Positions 28,925 to 33,619 of a stretch of DNA of 33,619 bases are shown piece by piece. Location: assembly GCA_003553565.1 (NCBI GenBank), contig PWER01000051.1:1-33619 (forward strand), given 5' to 3'. Positions within the stretch are counted from its first letter, which is position 1; every line of letters begins with the position of its first letter. This DNA is from Nitriliruptoria bacterium (GTDB lineage Bacteria > Actinomycetota > Nitriliruptoria > Euzebyales > Egibacteraceae). Position numbers and translations under genes: made by a program. The notes beneath the pieces are model-generated. The model saw nothing but the letters and a program-made list of their open reading frames with translations. It was not told where the DNA came from and ran no database searches.

Positions 28925-28930
28925 AGCGTA
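28925..28930 (-). promoter_or_regulatory. -10 element of the zinc protein-pepA operon
   Basis: TACGCT on the minus strand ends 7 nt before the ATG (28917), so transcription should begin at or next to the start codon. No -35 is seen. Confidence 0.5.
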
Positions 28931-28990
28931 GCGGTTGGCCGCAGCGCCCGGGCGGGTATCGCGCAGCGCCCCGGCCTCGGCGTGCTCCGC

Positions 28991-29040
28991 CAGCGCGCTC
29001 CGGGCGCGCGGCGCCGGCCGGACCGCCCGGGCGCGCGCTG
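28991..29040 (-). terminator. Large hairpin after gpmA
   Basis: Outer stem CAGCGCGC/GCGCGCTG (28991-28998 with 29033-29040), small internal bulge, inner stem CCGGGCG/CGCCCGG (29000-29006 with 29024-29030). It begins 1 nt after the gpmA stop. No U-tract. The remaining gap up to the zinc-protein promoter shows nothing else. Confidence 0.65.
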
Positions 29041-29041
29041 C

Positions 29042-29653
29042 CTAGTCGAGGATCCGCTTGCTGACCGCCTTGGGGCCGTCCATGGTGTAGACGATCGGCA
29101 CGCCGGTGGGGATCTCCAGGCGGGTCACCGCCTCGTCGTCGAGCTCGTCGAGGTCCTTGGCGATGGAGCGCAGGCTGTTGCCGTGCGCGCTGACCAGGAT
29201 CACGTCGTGCTCGTCGAGCGCGGGCAGGATGCGCTCGCGGAAGTAGGGCAGGGTCCGGTTGGAGGTGTCCTTGAGCGACTCGCCGCCCGGGGGCGGCACG
29301 TCGTAGCTGCGCCGCCAGATGTGCACCTGCTCCTCGCCGAACTCCTCCGCGGTCTGGGCCTTGTCGCGGCCGGTCAGGGCGCCGTAGAAGCGCTCGTTGA
29401 GCTCCCAGGCCTGCTCCTGGGGCAGGTCGGGCTGGCCGAGCTCGGCCAGCACGATCTCGCCGGTCTCGATGGCGCGGATGAGCGTGGAGGGGAAGGCCTT
29501 GTCCACGCGCAGGCCCTCGGCGGCCAGGCGCTTGCCGCCCTGGCGAGCCTCCTCGCGGCCCTTCTCCGACAGGGGCACGTCGACCCAGCCGGTGAACAGG
29601 TTCTTGGCGTTCCAATCGGATTGTCCGTGGCGGACCAGGATGAGCGTGCTCAT
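29042..29653 (-). CDS. gpmA: 2,3-bisphosphoglycerate-dependent phosphoglycerate mutase
   Basis: Interconverts 3- and 2-phosphoglycerate in glycolysis and gluconeogenesis. The 203 residues begin STLILVRHGQSDWNAKNLFTGW with phospho-acceptor H9, then ERFYGALTG, WRRSYDVPPPGGESLKDT and SAHGNSLRSIAKDL with the second active-site H157. It is the short GpmA form of about 200-210 residues, rather than the 230-250-residue E. coli type; the C-terminus GVPIVYTMDG is retained. ATG 29653 has GAGG 6 nt upstream. Divergent from the MFS gene and followed by a strong hairpin. Confidence 0.93.
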   Translation of the reverse strand: MSTLILVRHGQSDWNAKNLFTGWVDVPLSEKGREEARQGGKRLAAEGLRVDKAFPSTLIRAIETGEIVLAELGQPDLPQEQAWELNERFYGALTGRDKAQTAEEFGEEQVHIWRRSYDVPPPGGESLKDTSNRTLPYFRERILPALDEHDVILVSAHGNSLRSIAKDLDELDDEAVTRLEIPTGVPIVYTMDGPKAVSKRILD

Positions 29654-29691
29654 GCCAACCTCGCTGGGGTCGCGGGACGGGGTTGGCGCGG

Positions 29692-29697
29692 AGGCTA
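29692..29697 (-). promoter_or_regulatory. -10 element (TAGCCT) for gpmA
   Basis: TAGCCT on the minus strand, 38 nt before the gpmA ATG, in the divergent gap with the MFS gene. Weak -35. Confidence 0.4.
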
Positions 29698-29775
29698 GCA
29701 GCCACCCCGCGGGTCCCTGGGACGGCCCTGGGCCGCCCGACGCCCGGGAGCGATGTGCCCCGCGCGCGAGGGCGT

Positions 29776-29781
29776 TACCGT
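29776..29781 (+). promoter_or_regulatory. -10 element (TACCGT) for the MFS gene
   Basis: TACCGT ends 7 nt before GTG 29789, implying a leaderless transcript. The same hexamer drives the gcvP riboswitch promoter. No convincing -35. Confidence 0.5.
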
Positions 29782-29788
29782 CCCGTCG

Positions 29789-31123
29789 GTGACCTCCGAT
29801 CACGTGCGCGCCGGCGGCGCCGCCTCGGGCGGGGCCGCGCCGCCGCCACGCGCGGTCGCAGCGCTGCTGGTCGACCGCACCTTCGGACCCTGGTTCTGGG
29901 GCAACCTCGCCTCCAACACGGGCAACTGGCTGTACAACGTCGTGGCGGCGGTGGTGGTCTTCGACCTCACCGGCTCGGCGCTGATGGTGGGCACCGTCAG
30001 CGTCGCCCAGTTCGCCACGCTCGCGGTGGTCAGCCCGTGGGCGGGGGCGCTGTCGGACCGCATCGACCGCAAGCGGATGCTCCTGGCAGCGCAGACGTTC
30101 GCCTTCGCCAGCGCCTCGGCGCTGGCGGTGGCCAGCCTGCTGCTCGGCGTCGAGGGCCTGCCGGGAGCCTGGCCCATCATCGTGGCCACGTTGGGCATCG
30201 GCGTCGGGGTGGCGTTCACCGGTCCGGCCCAGCAGGCCCTCGTGCCGGCACTGGTCGAGGACGCCGACCTCGAGAGCGCGGTCACGCTCACGTCGCTGAC
30301 GTTCAACGTGGGTCGGGCCCTTGGCCCCGGCGCCGCCGGGGTGATCCTGGCCACGGTCGGCCCGGAGGTGGCCTTCGCGGTCAACGCGGTCACCTTCGTG
30401 GCGCTGCTGGCCGCGCTGCTGGCGATCCGCCCGCGGGCGCGGGCGCCGCACGACCCCGACGCGGACCGCTCGGTGCGCGCCGGCCTGCGCCATCTGCGCC
30501 GCGATCCGGCGGTGCCGTGGCTGCTCGGCGGCGTCGCGGCGATGGGCTTCGCCACCGACCCGATCAACACGCTCGCGCCACCGCTTGCCGCCGAGCTCGG
30601 TGCCGGCGGGGACCTCGTCGCGGTGCTGGTCAGCGCCTTCGGCGTCGGCGCGGCGCTCACCGCGCTGATCGCCGGGCGGCTGCAGCGGGGCCTGGGCCGG
30701 CTACGCACCGGCGCGCTCGGCGGTGGCCTCCTGGCGGCGGGGCTGCTGGTCGCCGCGATCGCGCTGGCGCCCTGGGTGGCCGTGGGCGGCTTCGGGGTGA
30801 TGGGCGTCGGGTTCGTGCTGGGCCTGACCAGCCTGACCACCGTGCTGCAGCGCCGCGTGCCCGACGAGCTGCGGGGACGCATCATGGCGCTGTGGACCGT
30901 GGCGTTCCTCGGCAACCGGCCGATCGCCGCGCTGATCGACGGTGCCCTGGCCGACTGGGTGGGGCCGCGCCTGGCCATGGGCGTGCCCATGCTGGTCGCG
31001 CTGCTGGGAGGCTGGGCGGCGCTGCGCCTGCGAGCGCAGGGCGTCGAGCCCCGCACCGCCGAGGACCCCGACCCGGGCGCTGCACCGTCACCGGGCAACC
31101 GCGCCAGAGACGAGGACGCGTGA
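29789..31123 (+). CDS. MFS transporter (MFS_3/enterobactin-exporter-like)
   Basis: The 444-residue membrane protein has about twelve helices. NLASNTGNWLYNVVAAVVVFDLTGSALMVG, the motif A loop GALSDRIDRKRML after helix 2, and SLTFNVGRALGPGAAGVIL in the middle are typical of the MFS_3 exporter group (EntS-like, macrolide or siderophore exporters). The substrate is unknown. The C-terminal tail is polar. I chose GTG 29789 because the -10 TACCGT lies 7 nt upstream; ATG 29753 in the same frame would precede that element, and its extra residues are not hydrophobic. It overlaps the HAD gene by GTGA. Confidence 0.82.
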   Translation: MTSDHVRAGGAASGGAAPPPRAVAALLVDRTFGPWFWGNLASNTGNWLYNVVAAVVVFDLTGSALMVGTVSVAQFATLAVVSPWAGALSDRIDRKRMLLAAQTFAFASASALAVASLLLGVEGLPGAWPIIVATLGIGVGVAFTGPAQQALVPALVEDADLESAVTLTSLTFNVGRALGPGAAGVILATVGPEVAFAVNAVTFVALLAALLAIRPRARAPHDPDADRSVRAGLRHLRRDPAVPWLLGGVAAMGFATDPINTLAPPLAAELGAGGDLVAVLVSAFGVGAALTALIAGRLQRGLGRLRTGALGGGLLAAGLLVAAIALAPWVAVGGFGVMGVGFVLGLTSLTTVLQRRVPDELRGRIMALWTVAFLGNRPIAALIDGALADWVGPRLAMGVPMLVALLGGWAALRLRAQGVEPRTAEDPDPGAAPSPGNRARDEDA

Positions 31124-31788
31124 GACCCCCCTTCACCCCGCAGGCGATCGTGTTCGACTTGGACGGGCTGCTGGTGGACACCGAGCCCCGCTGGGAGGCT
31201 GCCGAGCGCCGGCTCATCGCCGAGCTCGACGGCGACTGGGACCCCGAGGTGCGCCACCAGCTGCTCGGCGTGGGCCCGGAGACCTCGGCGCGCATCCTCG
31301 CCGAGCACCTCGGCGTCGCCGACCATGCGATGGTCGCGCGCCGGCTGCTGCTCGCCGCGCTCGCGGAGTTCCGTCGCGGCGTCACGGCGCTGGAGGGCGC
31401 CGAGGAGCTGCTCACCGCGCTGCGCGGGCGCGTGCCCACCGCGGTGGCCACGAACTCGCGCCGCGTGCTGGCCGACACGGCGCTGATGAACGCCGGCCTC
31501 GACGGGCTGGTGGACGCGCTGGTGTGCGTCGAGGACGTCGACGAGCCCAAGCCGGCGCCCGACCCCTACCGCCGCGCCTGCGCCGAGCTCGACGCCGACC
31601 CCGCCGGCGCCGTGGCCTTCGAGGACTCCGGCCCCGGGGTGACCGCGGCAGTGGCAGCCGGGCTGTGGACCGTGGCGTGCCCCAGCGTGCCCGGGGCGAG
31701 CCCCGAGGGTGCGCACGCGGTCATCGCGAGCCTGCGGGAGGTCGATCCCGAGGCGCTGCTGGCCGGCGCCACCGACGCGCCGAGCTGA
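31120..31788 (+). CDS. HAD-superfamily hydrolase (beta-phosphoglucomutase-like)
   Basis: The 222-residue protein is a subfamily IA HAD phosphatase: motif I VFDLDGLLVDTEP with nucleophile D13 and D15, a helical cap (about 25-90), motif II AVATNSRR, motif III lysine in DEPKPAPDPY, and motif IV VAFEDSGPGVTAAVAAG. It probably dephosphorylates a small sugar phosphate or similar metabolite; a mutase role is possible but less likely. GTG 31120 overlaps the MFS stop (GTGA), so both are cotranscribed. The start is fixed by the motif I strand beginning 9 codons later. Confidence 0.9.
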   Translation: MRPPFTPQAIVFDLDGLLVDTEPRWEAAERRLIAELDGDWDPEVRHQLLGVGPETSARILAEHLGVADHAMVARRLLLAALAEFRRGVTALEGAEELLTALRGRVPTAVATNSRRVLADTALMNAGLDGLVDALVCVEDVDEPKPAPDPYRRACAELDADPAGAVAFEDSGPGVTAAVAAGLWTVACPSVPGASPEGAHAVIASLREVDPEALLAGATDAPS

Positions 31789-31798
31789 CCAGAGCGGC

Positions 31799-31804
31799 TA
31801 TCCT
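31799..31804 (+). promoter_or_regulatory. -10 element (TATCCT) for sppA
   Basis: TATCCT lies 40 nt before the sppA ATG and 10 nt after the HAD stop. No good -35 at 17 bp. Confidence 0.4.
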
Positions 31805-31844
31805 GCCGGGCTCGGCGCCAGCCGCCCGATCGCAGGAGTCACCC

Positions 31845-32843
31845 ATGTCCCGACGCACCATCATCGGGGTGATCGCCCTGGCGGTGATCATCGTCGCCGC
31901 TGCGGCCGTGCCGATCCTCGTCCCGCCCGTCGACGACCGCGACCCCGGGGAGTCGGTGGTCGTCATCCCCCTCAACGGGCAGATCACCGAGGGCACGCCC
32001 GGCCTGGGTGCGACCCTCATCTCACCGTCGACGGTGCGCGAGCGCCTCGAGGCAGCCAGCACCGACCCGCGCGTGGGGGCCGTGGTGCTGCGGGTCAACA
32101 GCCCCGGCGGCAGCGTCGCGGCGTCCCAGGAGATCGTCGACCTCATCGACGAGCACCCCGATCCCGTGGTCGTGTCCATGGGCGACCAGGCCGCCTCCGG
32201 GGGCTACTACATCAGCCTGGGCGCCGAGCGCATCGTGGCGCAGCCGGGCACGATCACCGGCAGCATCGGCGTGATCAGCCAGACCTTCGACATCTCCGAG
32301 CTGCTCGATGACCTCGGCATCGAGATCGAGACGCTGGCCGAGGGCGAGCTCAAGGACGCGCTGGGCTTCGAGGGGCTCGACGACGACGGGCGCGCCATGC
32401 TCGAGGCCATCAACGCCGACGCCTATGAGCAGTTCATCGCCGCCGTCGCGCAGGGACGCGACCTGTCCGAGGACGAGGCGCGCGAGCTCGCCGATGGCTC
32501 GATCGTCTCCGGCGAGGAGGCGCTGGAGCGCGACCTCGTCGACGACCTCGGCGGCGTCGAGACGGCGGTGGACCAGGCCGCCGAGCTGGCCGGCATCGAC
32601 GACCCCACCGTGGTCGAGGACCGCCCGGGGCTGTTCGACGGGTTCCTGCCCGCCGGGGTGGAGCGCACCGTCGGCCGGGTCCTCGGCGAGGATCCCGGCG
32701 ATCCCCGGCCCGAGGAGGCCAGGGACGCGCCCGAGGGCCTCGACGTCGAGGGCCTCGACCTCGAGGACCGCCTGGTGCTCGAGCTGCTGCGCGACGCCGG
32801 CACCCCGCAGTACCGCCGTCCGGTCGAGGGGAGCGGATCATGA
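31845..32843 (+). CDS. sppA: Signal peptide peptidase SppA (S49)
   Basis: Membrane-anchored serine protease that degrades signal peptides left after secretion. The 332-residue protein has an N-terminal anchor (about 5-27: TIIGVIALAVIIVAAAAVPILV), then VVVIPLNGQI, VLRVNSPGGSVAASQEI (81-97), and DQAASGGYYISLGAERIVAQPGTITGSIGVI with nucleophile S118. K170 in GELKDALGF is at the place of the general-base lysine of the Bacillus SppA type. The C-terminal 60 residues are acidic and proline-rich. ATG 31845 follows AGGAG (31834-31838) by 6 nt. It overlaps the YIP1 gene (ATGA). Confidence 0.92.
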   Translation: MSRRTIIGVIALAVIIVAAAAVPILVPPVDDRDPGESVVVIPLNGQITEGTPGLGATLISPSTVRERLEAASTDPRVGAVVLRVNSPGGSVAASQEIVDLIDEHPDPVVVSMGDQAASGGYYISLGAERIVAQPGTITGSIGVISQTFDISELLDDLGIEIETLAEGELKDALGFEGLDDDGRAMLEAINADAYEQFIAAVAQGRDLSEDEARELADGSIVSGEEALERDLVDDLGGVETAVDQAAELAGIDDPTVVEDRPGLFDGFLPAGVERTVGRVLGEDPGDPRPEEARDAPEGLDVEGLDLEDRLVLELLRDAGTPQYRRPVEGSGS

Positions 32844-33619
32844 GCCAGACACCGCCACCGACCGGCGAGGACCCGACCCCGGCCGAGGGTCCCGGCGCGG
32901 ACCAGCCCGGCGGCCCGACGGTGCCCTCCGCGCCCGCAGCGACCGCGGGCACCGCCACCAGCGAGGAGGCCGGCACCGGGGCCCCGGCCGCCACCGCCGC
33001 CCCCGCGTCGCAGGCGGCTGCGCCGCCCGCCGTGGCGCCCCCGGCCGGCCTGCTCGACAGCGCCGTCGGCGTGGTGACCAGCCCGACGTCGACGCTGCGC
33101 AGCCTCGCAGCGCACCCGCGCCTGGGCTGGGCCTTCGTGGTCGTGGTCGTGCTGTCGGCGCTGTCGACCATCGCCGAGGGGCCCGGCGCTCCCGAGATCC
33201 CGGGGGCTCCGGCCGCTGGTGACGGTGCGGCAGCATCGCTGTACGTGGCGCGCATCGTCGGGGGCGCGCTGCTCGCGACCGGGCTGCTGGCGGGTGGCGC
33301 AGCGCTCCTGCACGGCCTCGCCCGGCTGCTCGGCGGCGCGGGCGACTTCCGCGGGACGCTGACGGTCATCGCCTTCGCGACCGTGCCCAACGCGCTCGCC
33401 GTCCCCGTGCAGCTGCTCCCGGCGCTGCCGATCCCGCAGGTGCTCGCTGGGACGCTGGCCGGGCTCATCGGCGTGGCGCTGCTGGTGTGGGTGCTGGTGC
33501 TGCTCGTGCAAGGCATGCGCCTCACGCATGGGATCACCGTCGGGCGGGCGATCGCGGTGGTGGCATTGCCCGTGGCCATCCTCGTGGGGGTGGTGCTGCT
33601 CCTGGTCGTGCTGGCCGGC
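32840..33619 (+). CDS. YIP1-family membrane protein, 3' end outside window
   Basis: The frame starts with ATG overlapping the sppA stop (ATGA) and stays open for 260 codons to the window edge. Residues 1-70 are low-complexity Pro/Ala/Glu/Gly, probably cytoplasmic and disordered. GLLDSAVGVVTSPTSTLRSLAAHPRLG (71-97) is the typical entry of YIP1-domain proteins. Five hydrophobic segments follow (about 98-115, 134-154, 175-195, 200-222, 234-260). The role of bacterial YIP1 proteins is not established; coupling to sppA suggests a membrane-quality or secretion link, which is inference. Confidence 0.8.
   Translation, partial: MSQTPPPTGEDPTPAEGPGADQPGGPTVPSAPAATAGTATSEEAGTGAPAATAAPASQAAAPPAVAPPAGLLDSAVGVVTSPTSTLRSLAAHPRLGWAFVVVVVLSALSTIAEGPGAPEIPGAPAAGDGAAASLYVARIVGGALLATGLLAGGAALLHGLARLLGGAGDFRGTLTVIAFATVPNALAVPVQLLPALPIPQVLAGTLAGLIGVALLVWVLVLLVQGMRLTHGITVGRAIAVVALPVAILVGVVLLLVVLAG

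Noticed and set aside
29042-30493. 483-codon minus frame fusing gpmA to an upstream extension
   Set aside because: The extension is antisense to the MFS gene and low-complexity; the GpmA fold starts exactly at ATG 29653 behind a ribosome-binding site.

Overview
This is a GC-rich (roughly 70% or more by eye) bacterial chromosome segment of housekeeping genes, tightly packed and mostly on the plus strand. Gene content and order match Actinomycetota. From the left, tlyA, NAD kinase, recN, pyrG, a Nudix hydrolase, xerD, scpA, scpB, rluB, cmk and der follow the order known around Mycobacterium tuberculosis Rv1694-Rv1713. The block pgsA, gcvH, garA-type FHA protein, ftsR-type MerR, DUF151 nuclease, second MerR and gcvP follows Rv1822-Rv1832. 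Here the two blocks are joined. An AroH-type chorismate mutase and a garA homologue with an added zinc ribbon suggest a deep-branching actinobacterium (for example Nitriliruptoria or Acidimicrobiia-like) rather than a mycobacterium; this taxonomic placement is inference.

Layout. 1-2436: C-terminal part of a lysine-repeat protein, a small conserved protein, tlyA and NAD kinase. 2512-6014: recN and pyrG, each with its own promoter. 6166-8832: a thioredoxin-like protein convergent with an EamA exporter, then csaA and a Nudix hydrolase. 8954-12454: ald, xerD and deoA, overlapping. 12497-19656: an eight-gene operon scpA-scpB-rluB-aroH-tyrA-aroA-cmk-der in which every junction is a 4-nt ATGA or GTGA overlap. 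19686-19764: tRNA-Pro(GGG) on the minus strand. 19888-23682: pgsA, gcvH, garA, ftsR, a small membrane protein, DUF151 and MerR. 23707-26890: gcvP on the minus strand behind a tandem glycine riboswitch. 26911-27196: remnant of an Fpg/Nei DNA glycosylase. 27206-29653: minus-strand leucyl aminopeptidase with a small zinc protein, and gpmA. 29789-33619: MFS transporter, HAD phosphatase, SppA and a YIP1 membrane protein cut by the window end.

Functionally the window covers ribosome methylation, NAD(P) and CTP supply, DNA repair, chromosome segregation (XerD, ScpAB), ribosome maturation (RluB, Der), tyrosine and aromatic synthesis, and glycine cleavage. The GarA-type switch between gcvH and ftsR links amino-acid breakdown to 2-oxoglutarate use.

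I found no mobile element, CRISPR array, phage or defence system, and no convincing new multi-gene system. The most interesting signals are regulatory or structural. They are a competing base-pairing model for the glycine riboswitch, several apparently leaderless promoters, hairpins at all three convergent junctions with stop codons in or beside them, repeated in-frame tandem duplications at gene ends, and the Nei remnant beside the gcvP promoter.
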